Shown here piece after piece: positions 1 through 8,016 of a stretch of DNA of 53,019 nucleotides. The position numbers and the translations under genes were made by a program. The notes below the pieces were generated by a model. The model was not told the origin of the DNA and ran no database searches. It was given only the letters and a program-made list of their open reading frames with translations. Source of the stretch: Clostridium guangxiense (GTDB lineage: Bacteria; Bacillota; Clostridia; Clostridiales; Clostridiaceae). Each line of letters opens with the position of its first letter. Positions within the stretch are counted from its first letter, which is position 1. The DNA is taken from NCBI RefSeq assembly GCF_021043395.1, contig NZ_JAJNKE010000018.1, forward strand, positions 20,359 to 73,377. Direction: 5' to 3'.

Positions 1-148
1 CGTAAGCCCATTATCCTTCTAGAATTAGATATCGGAACTTTTTATAATACGCGGGGTTTGGGCGTAAGCCCATTATCCTTCTAGAATTAGATATCGGAAC
101 TTTTTATAATACGCGGGGTTTGGGCGTAAGCCCATTATCTTTCTAGAA
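1..148 (-). repeat. R1 tandem array, 62-bp units
   Basis: Two identical 62-bp units (1-62 and 63-124) and a partial third (125-148) lie head to tail. Each unit contains the hairpin GGGC-GTAA-GCCC, a TTCTAGAA palindrome, GATATC and a TATAAT-like stretch. On the minus strand each reads TTCTAGAA, then (G)ATAATGGGC, loop, GCCCAAACCCCGC. The same box recurs singly at 248-287, 297-361, 7957-7992, 15392-15427 and 15500-15540, and in a related array at 18485-18636. No open reading frame crosses it, and the array probably continues left of the window. Confidence 0.85.
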
Positions 149-247
149 CATAAAAAGAGCATTTTATCAGCAACACGGAGAAATTAAGAATTATGACTAA
201 TTAGAACGTGGAATTTGAATAAAATGTTTAAACATACTTTAAGTAGT

Positions 248-361
248 GCTAGAAAAATAATGAGATTTATCTCAAGCCTCGCATATGTTCATATACTTCT
301 AGAATAAGATATCATGTACTTCTATAATACAAGAGACTGGACATGCCCATTATTCTTATTT
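248..361. repeat. Pair of diverged R1 boxes in opposite orientation
   Basis: A plus-oriented R1 box at 248-287 has the stem changed to GAGAT-TT-ATCTC but keeps TAGAA, ATAATG and CTCGCATATG. It is followed at 297-361 by a minus-oriented copy that keeps TTCTAGAA, GATATC, TATAATAC and GCCCATTATTCTT but has lost the left half of its stem. Together with the array at 1-148 this fills the whole 394 bases before the first gene. Between 149 and 247 I see only AT-rich sequence. I see no clear sigma-A promoter for malF; TATAAT at 364-369 lacks a convincing -35. Confidence 0.65.
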
Positions 362-394
362 TAGTATAATTTCTTTAAAATGGAGGTTATGAAA

Positions 395-1321
395 ATGAAA
401 CCTAAAGGTTTAACTCACGATAAAATAAAGCCTTATTTATATGTGGCACCTGCAATTATATCTATGATATTTCTTACTTTTATACCTATTATATATACAA
501 TTGTATTATCATTTACAAATAAAAGTTTAAACCATATGGATAACTGGAGCTTTGTTGGAATTTCAAATTATATAAGCGTTCTTACTGGAGATTTAAAACC
601 TATTTTTTTACCAGTATTTGCATGGACACTTATATTTGCAGGAGGTACTTGCTTAATAAGTTATTTTTTGGGATTAATCGCTGCAATTGCATTAAGTAAC
701 AAGAACATGAAGGAAAGAGGATTCTATAAAGCAATTTTGGTATTGCCTTGGGCCCTTCCAGGTACTATAGCAGTACTTTCCTGGCAGGGAATTTTAAATC
801 AAGATTATGGTGCAATAAATAAACTTTTAAAAAGTCTTCATATTATAAACACTGGAATACCATGGCTTTCAAATTCTACACTTGCTAAAATATCCATAAT
901 AATGGTAAGTGTGTGGTTAACTGTTCCTTATATGATGAATACCTGTCTTGGTGCATTAACAGCAATTCCGGATGTTTACTATGAGGCAGCTGAAATGGAT
1001 GGTGCTTCAAAGTTTGTAAGATTTATTAAAATAACTTTGCCATCTTTAGCATCATCATCTTTTCCACTTATTATATCTTCATTTGCAATGAATTTTAATA
1101 ACTTTACAAATATATACATGCTTACTAAAGGTCTTCCAGCAAGACCAGATACGGGATTTGCTGGTACTACAGATATACTTGCCAGTGCATCCTATAAGAT
1201 GACAATGAATCTTTATAGATATGATTTATCTGCTGCGTTGGCTGTTTTGATATTTATAGTAATAGGTACTATAAGTTTCTTCCAGATGAAATTAAGTGGA
1301 CAATTTAAGGAGGTTGATTAA
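395..1321 (+). CDS. malF: Maltodextrin-type ABC transporter permease, MalF-like
   Basis: This is an inner-membrane permease of a carbohydrate ABC importer, probably for maltodextrins. About six hydrophobic segments are visible, the first at about residues 14-40. The cytoplasmic EAA loop that contacts the ATPase starts at E197 (EAAEMDGA, ending ITLP). At about 308 aa it is a short MalF without the large periplasmic loop of the E. coli protein. The ATG at 395 is preferred because GGAGGT at 382-387 sits seven bases upstream; in-frame ATGs at 380 and 389 are badly placed. The stop overlaps the next start by one base, so the two permeases are translationally coupled. The binding protein and ATPase are not in the window. 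Substrate is inferred from the neighbouring glucan enzymes. Confidence 0.88.
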   Translation: MKPKGLTHDKIKPYLYVAPAIISMIFLTFIPIIYTIVLSFTNKSLNHMDNWSFVGISNYISVLTGDLKPIFLPVFAWTLIFAGGTCLISYFLGLIAAIALSNKNMKERGFYKAILVLPWALPGTIAVLSWQGILNQDYGAINKLLKSLHIINTGIPWLSNSTLAKISIIMVSVWLTVPYMMNTCLGALTAIPDVYYEAAEMDGASKFVRFIKITLPSLASSSFPLIISSFAMNFNNFTNIYMLTKGLPARPDTGFAGTTDILASASYKMTMNLYRYDLSAALAVLIFIVIGTISFFQMKLSGQFKEVD

Positions 1322-2268
1322 TGATGAAGAGTAATTCAAGCCAAAGCGAACTTGTTTATAAGAATAATGTAAATGTTCGTGAACAAAACAATGTTAAACA
1401 GAGTAAACTTAGCTATAAACATCATTTGACTCCCTCTGAAAAAAGAGATTTGTGGATAAATAGGATTGTAATTTGGGCTTTCATCTTATGTGCCTTATAT
1501 CCTATATTATTTATAATTGGAGCTTCAATTTCAAAGGGAGATGCATTTTTTAGTGATTCAATTTTTCCAAAGCAAATTACATTTGATAACTACAAGGCAC
1601 TTTTTGATGGTTCATTAGGTGATGACATGAATTTTGGAAGAAGCATTATTAATAGTTTGAAACTATGTACAGTTGTATGTGTTGCTCAAATGTTTATGAC
1701 TGCTACTTCTGCATATGCATTTTCTAGAATGAAATTTAAGGGTAGAAAATATGGACTTATGAGTTTACTTATTGTACAAATGTTTCCTATGATAATGACT
1801 GTATCAGCAGTATATGTAATGTTGATTACAATAAATGGTATTGACAAAATATGGGTAGTTGCACTGTTTTTAGCAGGTGGTAGTGCCTTTAATATATGGC
1901 TTATGAAAGGTTTCATTGACGGCCTACCAAAAGAACTTGATGAAGCTGCTATGGTTGATGGAGCCACACATTGGCAAGTATTTACTAAGATAATACTTCC
2001 ATTATCAAAACCTATGTTCGCAGTTATACTTCTTTTGGTATTTATAGGTGCTTATAGTGAGTTTGCAATTTCAAGTTCAGGACTTTCGGATTCTGCTAAC
2101 TGGACAGTTGCAATTACACTACAACATTTTATAGATAATGCATTTAATAAGCATTGGACTCAATTTGCAGCTGCAGCTGTTGTTGGTTCTGTACCTCAAG
2201 TAATATTATTTTTGTGTTTGCAAAGATTCCTTGAAAGTGGACTTACAGCAGGAGCTGTTAAAGGCTAA
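1321..2268 (+). CDS. malG: Maltodextrin-type ABC transporter permease, MalG-like
   Basis: This is the second permease of the importer and should form a heterodimer with the MalF-like protein. It has a hydrophilic N-terminus of about 50 residues, then about six hydrophobic segments. The EAA loop is at about residues 206-226 (DEAAMVDGATHW, ending IILP), as in MalG. The 315-aa length is normal to slightly long. AAGGAGG at 1307-1313 lies seven bases before the start, inside the end of malF. The coupling and the downstream glucan hydrolases support maltodextrin uptake. Related permeases for other oligosaccharides cannot be excluded from sequence alone. Confidence 0.88.
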   Translation: MMKSNSSQSELVYKNNVNVREQNNVKQSKLSYKHHLTPSEKRDLWINRIVIWAFILCALYPILFIIGASISKGDAFFSDSIFPKQITFDNYKALFDGSLGDDMNFGRSIINSLKLCTVVCVAQMFMTATSAYAFSRMKFKGRKYGLMSLLIVQMFPMIMTVSAVYVMLITINGIDKIWVVALFLAGGSAFNIWLMKGFIDGLPKELDEAAMVDGATHWQVFTKIILPLSKPMFAVILLLVFIGAYSEFAISSSGLSDSANWTVAITLQHFIDNAFNKHWTQFAAAAVVGSVPQVILFLCLQRFLESGLTAGAVKG

Positions 2269-2289
2269 TGGTTTAATATTCGGAGTCAA

Positions 2290-2402
2290 ATAATAATGTG
2301 ACGTAACCAATTCACAATGTATGATGCACAATTGAGGTGAAAAATTAGCATTAATTACGCATTGTAAAATGTGCATTGTGAATTGAATTGTGTTGCATTA
2401 TT
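2290..2402. repeat. Imperfect inverted repeat between malG and the cyclomaltodextrinase gene
   Basis: CAATTCACAATG near 2309 is mirrored by CATTGTGAATTG near 2375, with further ATTGTGCAT-type matches inside. The transcript could fold into a long hairpin between two genes of the same strand. No T-run follows, so it is more likely an RNA-processing or stability element, or a repeat relic, than a terminator. Confidence 0.55.
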
Positions 2403-2446
2403 TTTATATCTAATTAATTTTTTACATGCGATAAGGAGGATAACAA

Positions 2447-4180
2447 ATGAATAAGTATGCAATATTTCACGTAGTAGAACCACCATATGTATATGGTGTA
2501 GATGATGACAATTTAATAGTAAGAGTTAGAACAGCGAAAAATGATATCAATAAGTGTGAGGTATATTACAAGAGCAGATATGACTGGGAAAAAGAATATG
2601 ATGTAAAAAAAATGAAGTTAAGCGAAACAACGGAACTTTTTGATTTTTACGAAACTACTATATATCTTCAAGATAAAAGATACAGATACATGTTTAAATT
2701 AACTGATAAAACAGGTAATAGTGTATATTTAAATGAAAAAGGACTTTGTTCAGAATTAAAAGATCCAATTGAACAGTGGGGATTCCAATTTCCTTTTTTA
2801 AATTCTGCTGATGTTTATAAAGGAGTAAAATGGGCAGAGAATTCAATAGTTTACCAGATAATGCCGGATAGATTCTGCAATGGAGATAAAAGCAATGATC
2901 CAAAGAATGTACTTAAATGGGGAGAGAAACCTACAGTAAGTTCAATGTTCGGTGGAGATCTTAAAGGAATTATAGATAAATTAGACTATTTAGAGGATTT
3001 AGGAATTAATCTTATTTATCTTACACCTGTATTTTTATCTTCAACAAATCATAAGTATAATACCAAAGATTATTACAAAATTGACGATACTTTTGGAGAC
3101 GTAGATAAGGCTAAGGAATTAGTGCAAAAATGTCATGAAAGAAATATAAAAATTATTTTTGATGCTGTATTTAACCATTGTGGGCACGACTTCTTTGCGT
3201 TTCAGGATGTTATAAAAAATGGAGAAAGATCAAAGTATAAGGATTGGTTTTTTATAAACGAATACCCTGTAAATATTAAAAAGGTAAATTATATTACTTT
3301 TGCAAATGAAATTTTTGCTATGCCTAAGCTTAATACTGAAAATGAAGAAGTAAAAAAATACTTACTTGAAGTTGCTGAGTATTGGATTAAAGAAGTTAAT
3401 ATAGATGGCTGGAGACTGGATGTATGTGATGAAGTTGATCACAGCTTTTGGAGAGAATTTAGAAAAACAGTAAAAAAGGCAAATCCAGATGCAATTATTG
3501 TTGGAGAAATACAGCATGAAGCATGTTCATGGCTAAAGGGAGAACAACTTGATAGTATAATGAATTATCCTTTTAAGAACTTAAGTGTGGATTTTTTTGC
3601 TAAGAGAAAGATAACAGCAGAAGATTTTGATAATCAGCTTGCTTCAAGTAGAGTTATGTATATGAAAAAGATCAATCTGCTTTTGTTTAATTTAATAGGA
3701 AGCCATGATACTCCAAGATTCTTATATGAGGCTAATGAAAAAATTGAAAGAATGCTTTTAGCTGTCGTATTTCAGTTTACCTATGTTGGCATGCCTTATA
3801 TTTATTATGGAGATGAGGTTGGAATTACCGGAGAACAAGATCCTGATTGTAGAAGATGCATGGTTTGGGATGAAGATAAGCAAAACAATGAACTTTTAGA
3901 CTTGCATAAAAAGCTTATTAAAATTCGTAAGGAAGAGAAAACTCTAGTATATGGAGAATATATGAGTTTGTATAAATATGACAATGTTTTGGCATTTAAG
4001 AGAGTATTAGAAGGCGAAGAGATAATTGTAATTCTTAATAATAGTGATGAATTTCATAAGGTGAACTTGAAAATAGGCAATCTAAAATGCCATAATTTAA
4101 TTTCAAGAGAAGAGATCTCAATAAATGATTGCATTGATGTTAAGCCTAATGAATATTTAATACTCAAGGTTGTAAAATAG
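2447..4180 (+). CDS. Cyclomaltodextrinase / neopullulanase (GH13)
   Basis: This is an intracellular alpha-glucan hydrolase expected to open cyclodextrins and cut maltodextrins or pullulan after import. All four GH13 regions are visible: region I DAVFNH at 239-244; region II GWRLDV with nucleophile D325; region III VGE with acid/base E354; region IV SHD with D421. About 120 N-terminal residues before the catalytic barrel resemble the CBM34-type N domain of neopullulanases. There is no signal peptide, so it acts in the cytoplasm. The length of 577 aa matches the family. The Shine-Dalgarno AAGGAGG precedes the ATG at normal spacing. It is followed after 11 bases by the debranching enzyme gene. 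The exact substrate preference within the subfamily cannot be read from sequence. Confidence 0.9.
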   Translation: MNKYAIFHVVEPPYVYGVDDDNLIVRVRTAKNDINKCEVYYKSRYDWEKEYDVKKMKLSETTELFDFYETTIYLQDKRYRYMFKLTDKTGNSVYLNEKGLCSELKDPIEQWGFQFPFLNSADVYKGVKWAENSIVYQIMPDRFCNGDKSNDPKNVLKWGEKPTVSSMFGGDLKGIIDKLDYLEDLGINLIYLTPVFLSSTNHKYNTKDYYKIDDTFGDVDKAKELVQKCHERNIKIIFDAVFNHCGHDFFAFQDVIKNGERSKYKDWFFINEYPVNIKKVNYITFANEIFAMPKLNTENEEVKKYLLEVAEYWIKEVNIDGWRLDVCDEVDHSFWREFRKTVKKANPDAIIVGEIQHEACSWLKGEQLDSIMNYPFKNLSVDFFAKRKITAEDFDNQLASSRVMYMKKINLLLFNLIGSHDTPRFLYEANEKIERMLLAVVFQFTYVGMPYIYYGDEVGITGEQDPDCRRCMVWDEDKQNNELLDLHKKLIKIRKEEKTLVYGEYMSLYKYDNVLAFKRVLEGEEIIVILNNSDEFHKVNLKIGNLKCHNLISREEISINDCIDVKPNEYLILKVVK

Positions 4181-4191
4181 GAGATTATAAC

Positions 4192-6144
4192 ATGAGATTT
4201 GGAAAAAATGAGTTAAAAAATTTTGATACATCTATATCAAAAGAATATCTTATTACAAATGGAATAGGTGGATATTCAAGCAGTACTATATGTGGAGCGA
4301 ATATAAGAAAATACAGTGCCCTTCTTGTAGCATCAATAAATCCACCAGTAGATAGAAGAGTTTTATTATCAAAGCTTGATGAAACAGTATTTTTAGGTGA
4401 CAAAAAATATATTATATACTCAAATGAAAAAATTGATGGTACTATAGAAGATGGCTATATAAACCAAGTTAGTTTTGAAAATAAATATTTTCCAGTGCAA
4501 AATTTTGTTGTAGATGGTGTTTTTATAAGCAAAAAAATCACTATGAAATATGGTGAAAATACTACAATTATAAATTACTCTATTATAAATAATGATAAAC
4601 CATTTACAATGAAGGTGGAGGCGCTGGTAAATAACAGAGATCATCATGAAAATACTAAAGCTTATGCGCTTAAGTGTATGCAAAATACGGATGAGCATGG
4701 TGTAATCATTTCATTTGATATAAATGATTTAAAACTTAATCTAAAGTCCGATAAAGCAGTTTATGTAAAACATGAAAAATGGTATGAAAATATGTTTTAC
4801 ATAAATGAAAAGGAAAGAGGACTTTTAGATTACGATAATCACTTTATTCCAGGATATTTTGAATTTAAGCTTAAGCCTTATGAAAAGGGAGAGTTTAGTA
4901 TTATCGCGTCAACAGAGAGCATAGAAGTTGTTGATGGAAAATATTATTTTGAGTTAGAAGAAAAGAGAAAAAAATGCATTTTATCTAAGCTAAAGGTTAG
5001 GGATGAACTAAGTGAAACCTTGGCACTAGCAGCAGATCAATTTTTAGTAAAAAGAAAGTCTACAGGTAAAGCTACAATAATAGCAGGATATCCATGGTTT
5101 ACAGACTGGGGAAGAGATACAATGATAGCTTTTACCGGGCTTACACTTTGCACTGGCAGGTTTAAAGAAGCTAGAGAAATTCTAATGACTTTTGCAATGT
5201 ATGTAAAGGATGGATTGGTTCCTAATATGTTTCCAGATACCAATGCTGAGCCAATATATAATACAATAGATGCTTCTTTATGGTATTTTAATGCCGTGTA
5301 TAAGTATATAGAATATACTGGTGACTATGAATTTATAAAAAACAATATCTTTAGTGTTTTAACTAATATAATAGAAGAACACGTAGAAGGTACAAGGTAT
5401 GGCATAAAAATGGATAAAGAGGATGGTCTCTTAAGTGGTGGAAGCGAAGATACTCAATTAACGTGGATGGATGTTAAAATAAATGATTTTGCAGTGACTC
5501 CAAGGTATGGAAAAGCTGTAGAAATAAATGCCCTTTGGTATAATGCAGTTTGTATTTACAAGGAACTTTGCAAAAAATTCAATATTTCATGCGAATTTTA
5601 CGGTAAACTTCAGAAACAAATAGAATGCAGCTTTATAAAGAAATTTTGGAACCACAAGAAAAACTATTTTTATGATTACATTTGTAAAGACTATAATAAT
5701 GATCAAATAAGACCTAATGGCATAATTGCTCTTAGTCTTCCATATACAGCTGTGGATGAGGAAAAGGCGAAAAGAGCTGTATCAACTGCTTTAGGAAGGT
5801 TATATACTCCGTATGGTTTAAGAAGTCTTGAAGAGGAAGATAAACAGTATATTGGCATATATTCTGGAGATGTTTTAAAGCGAGATACTTCATATCATCA
5901 AGGAATTGTATGGGGATGGCTTATGGGACCACTTATTTCTTCCGTAAAAAAATGGTATGAAGATGAGGCACTTTGTATGAAGCTAATAGAACCATTTTAT
6001 GATCATTTAAGGAATAGATGTATTGGAAGCATTTCAGAAATTTTTGACGGAGATTCTCCATATGAACCTAAGGCGTGTTATGCACAGGCATGGAGTGTTG
6101 GAGAAGTGCTTAGGGTTTATCTAGAATGCATTCTTAAAGAATAG
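4192..6144 (+). CDS. Glycogen-debranching enzyme (amylo-alpha-1,6-glucosidase, GDE_C type)
   Basis: The product hydrolyses alpha-1,6 branch points of glycogen or limit dextrins. The protein has 650 aa: an N-terminal beta-rich domain (about 1-270) and a C-terminal (alpha/alpha)6 barrel. The family hallmark YPWFTDWGRD is at 300-309, followed by DTMIAFTGL and later RPNG and SYHQGIVWGW segments typical of bacterial and archaeal GDE_C proteins. No signal peptide is present. It is probably co-transcribed with the cyclomaltodextrinase gene 11 bases upstream, so imported branched dextrins can be fully linearised. The assignment is by recognised motifs; the catalytic acids were not mapped. Confidence 0.87.
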   Translation: MRFGKNELKNFDTSISKEYLITNGIGGYSSSTICGANIRKYSALLVASINPPVDRRVLLSKLDETVFLGDKKYIIYSNEKIDGTIEDGYINQVSFENKYFPVQNFVVDGVFISKKITMKYGENTTIINYSIINNDKPFTMKVEALVNNRDHHENTKAYALKCMQNTDEHGVIISFDINDLKLNLKSDKAVYVKHEKWYENMFYINEKERGLLDYDNHFIPGYFEFKLKPYEKGEFSIIASTESIEVVDGKYYFELEEKRKKCILSKLKVRDELSETLALAADQFLVKRKSTGKATIIAGYPWFTDWGRDTMIAFTGLTLCTGRFKEAREILMTFAMYVKDGLVPNMFPDTNAEPIYNTIDASLWYFNAVYKYIEYTGDYEFIKNNIFSVLTNIIEEHVEGTRYGIKMDKEDGLLSGGSEDTQLTWMDVKINDFAVTPRYGKAVEINALWYNAVCIYKELCKKFNISCEFYGKLQKQIECSFIKKFWNHKKNYFYDYICKDYNNDQIRPNGIIALSLPYTAVDEEKAKRAVSTALGRLYTPYGLRSLEEEDKQYIGIYSGDVLKRDTSYHQGIVWGWLMGPLISSVKKWYEDEALCMKLIEPFYDHLRNRCIGSISEIFDGDSPYEPKACYAQAWSVGEVLRVYLECILKE

Positions 6145-6189
6145 ATATTCCTATATATAAAAATGAGGCTGTTGTACTAAATATAAATA

Positions 6190-6295
6190 TTGATAAGCAA
6201 AATAAGTGAAGGGTTTTAACGAGCAGAGTAAGTTAAAGCCCTTTAATATTAGTTTTTCGCCTTCTTTTTAGGCAGAAAATTAGTTATTGCTTTGC
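6190..6295. repeat. R4-like hairpin element between convergent genes
   Basis: The stretch contains AAGGGTTTTAAC and GTTAAAGCCCTT (stem with one G-T pair) around 6210-6244 and a second small hairpin GCCT...AGGC. About 95 bases align with the element at 47350-47450: both share CAAAATAAGTGAAGG, TTCTTTTTAGG and AAAATTAGTTATT. It separates the convergent debranching-enzyme and amylase genes and includes the amylase stop codon. It probably terminates transcription from both sides. Confidence 0.6.
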
Positions 6296-7806
6296 AATTT
6301 TTTTAATATAACAATGGTTACTACAAAAATAATTATAATTGATGCCGCTGCAGCTGTGCATAGATATATTAAATTGCTTTTTAAGGTTAGTACAGATGAC
6401 TGCATTGGCTTTATAGTGAAAGATACTTTTCCTTTAGAAATTTTATAGCTTTTTTCTGAAAGTAAATCTTTTAGAGAATCAAGAAAGTTGTAATCATCCT
6501 TAGGTAAATCAAAAGATATTTCTTGAGGTTTATCAGATGTATTAAAAGCAGCTATTACGATATTATTATTGTATTTTCTTAAATAACATATGGTATTATC
6601 AGAAGAGGATAAAACTTCAATATTTCCTTTAGTTAAGGCTGGATTGGCTTTTCTTATTGAAGTAAGCTTTTTTACGTATTTAGTAATTGAAGATTTAGAG
6701 TTCCAATCCATCATTCTTCTGTTATCTGGGTCATTACCGCCGTCCATTCCAATTTCGGTACCATAGTACATTACTGGAATACCAGTATAGGTCATCATAA
6801 AGGTAATAGCACCTTCTAATCTCTCATTTTTTAGGTCTGTAACGTCATTTATAAATCTTGGAACATCATGATTGTCTACAAAAGTTCCCATTAAATTTCT
6901 ATTCGTATATATATCATCTTGATCTATGGAATTGGCTAAATCAGAGGCTGGTTTAAGACCTTTGAAAACGGAATTTATAGTGTAGTAGGCTGGAAAATTA
7001 ACAAAACCATCTATTCCTGTTTCCTCATAACTTTGAATATATGCTGAACTGCCATTATTTACTTCCCCTATAAAATAAAAGTTAGGGTAATCCTTTTTTA
7101 TTGACGATGTAAAGTCCTTCCAAAAACTTTTTGGCACATGTCTTACAGTATCTAGCCTGTAACCATCTATATTGGTTTCTTTAATCCACCACTTTGCCAT
7201 ATTTATTAGATAGTTTTTTACTTCTAGATTGTTTTGGTCTAAATCTGGAAGCCCTGAAAGCCAGCCATTTTCAACATTATCTTGGTTATTAAAATCGCTT
7301 ATTGGTGTATTTTCATGAAACCAGGAAGCTTTTTTAGGATCTTTTACAAATGGATGATTAACACCTGTGTGGTTTACGACTATATCAAAAATAACCTTTA
7401 GACCTTTTTGGTGAGCTTTATTTACCAGTTCTTTTAGCTTTGCCATTGAGCCAAAATGCTCATTTGTCTTATAAAAATCAGTAGCCCAGTATCCATGGTA
7501 ACCATCGGTATCATTTTTAACTACTGGCGTAATCCAAATAGTAGTAAAACCTAAATTTTTTATGTAGTCTAGTTTGTTTATTATTCCTTGAAAATCCCCA
7601 CCATGGTATTTTGAAGGATTTGATGTGTCAACTTCGTAGTTATTGCTCTTATCTCCATCGCAAAACCTGTCAGTCATTATAAAATAGATCATATCGTCGC
7701 TTGTGATCTTTGTGGACTTGTTTGCAGCATTGACCTTATTATTCAATGAAAAAGATAGAATGGAAGTAATCAAAATTATAAAAACTAGCTTTAGTTTATT
7801 ACCCAT
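6280..7806 (-). CDS. Secreted, C-terminally membrane-anchored alpha-amylase (GH13)
   Basis: This is an extracytoplasmic alpha-amylase that would cut starch at the cell surface. Residues 1-28 form a signal peptide with a hydrophobic core and cleavage near VNAA. GH13 motifs are complete: DIVVNH at 141-146, GYRLD with nucleophile D219, IGEV with acid/base E248, and NHD with D314. A single hydrophobic helix (about 480-502) followed by KKLQSNN would leave a short cytoplasmic tail, tethering the enzyme to the membrane outside. Length is 508 aa. A GGAGGAAT-type ribosome site precedes the ATG. It lies upstream of, and convergent with, the dextrin uptake genes, which suits production of oligosaccharides for that importer. 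The anchor is inferred from hydropathy. Confidence 0.88.
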   Translation of the reverse strand: MGNKLKLVFIILITSILSFSLNNKVNAANKSTKITSDDMIYFIMTDRFCDGDKSNNYEVDTSNPSKYHGGDFQGIINKLDYIKNLGFTTIWITPVVKNDTDGYHGYWATDFYKTNEHFGSMAKLKELVNKAHQKGLKVIFDIVVNHTGVNHPFVKDPKKASWFHENTPISDFNNQDNVENGWLSGLPDLDQNNLEVKNYLINMAKWWIKETNIDGYRLDTVRHVPKSFWKDFTSSIKKDYPNFYFIGEVNNGSSAYIQSYEETGIDGFVNFPAYYTINSVFKGLKPASDLANSIDQDDIYTNRNLMGTFVDNHDVPRFINDVTDLKNERLEGAITFMMTYTGIPVMYYGTEIGMDGGNDPDNRRMMDWNSKSSITKYVKKLTSIRKANPALTKGNIEVLSSSDNTICYLRKYNNNIVIAAFNTSDKPQEISFDLPKDDYNFLDSLKDLLSEKSYKISKGKVSFTIKPMQSSVLTLKSNLIYLCTAAAASIIIIFVVTIVILKKLQSNN

Positions 7807-7854
7807 TAATATTCCTCCTTACATAGTTAAAACAAAAGTAACTATTTACGATCA

Positions 7855-7992
7855 AGAGAAGTAACAGTGTTAAAGGGACAATTTAAATAAAATTAAATAA
7901 ATCTTAGCCTTTTTAGATTTTAGCTAAGATTTATTTATTAAAAGTACCTTTATTTTTTCTAGAAGGATAATGAGCTATTGCTCAAACCCCGT
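7855..7992 (+). repeat. Short R2 foldback element joined to an R1 box
   Basis: GAAGTAACAGTGTT, AATTTAAATAAAATTAA and AAATCTTAG match the left arm of the large R2 element at 32928-33132. A perfect 14-bp stem AAATAAATCTTAGC / GCTAAGATTTATTT (about 7894-7936) replaces the long centre. The right end runs into TTCTAGAA and an R1 box with stem GAGC/GCTC (7957-7992). The copy at 15285-15540 has the same junction. The stem may also stop minus-strand transcription from the phosphorylase genes before the amylase gene. Confidence 0.65.
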
Positions 7993-8016
7993 TTATATTT
8001 GTATTTAGAAATACTA

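Noticed and set aside
1-148. CRISPR array
   Set aside because: The repeat unit is contiguous and identical over 62 bp with no unique spacers, and no cas genes are present. It is a plain tandem repeat.
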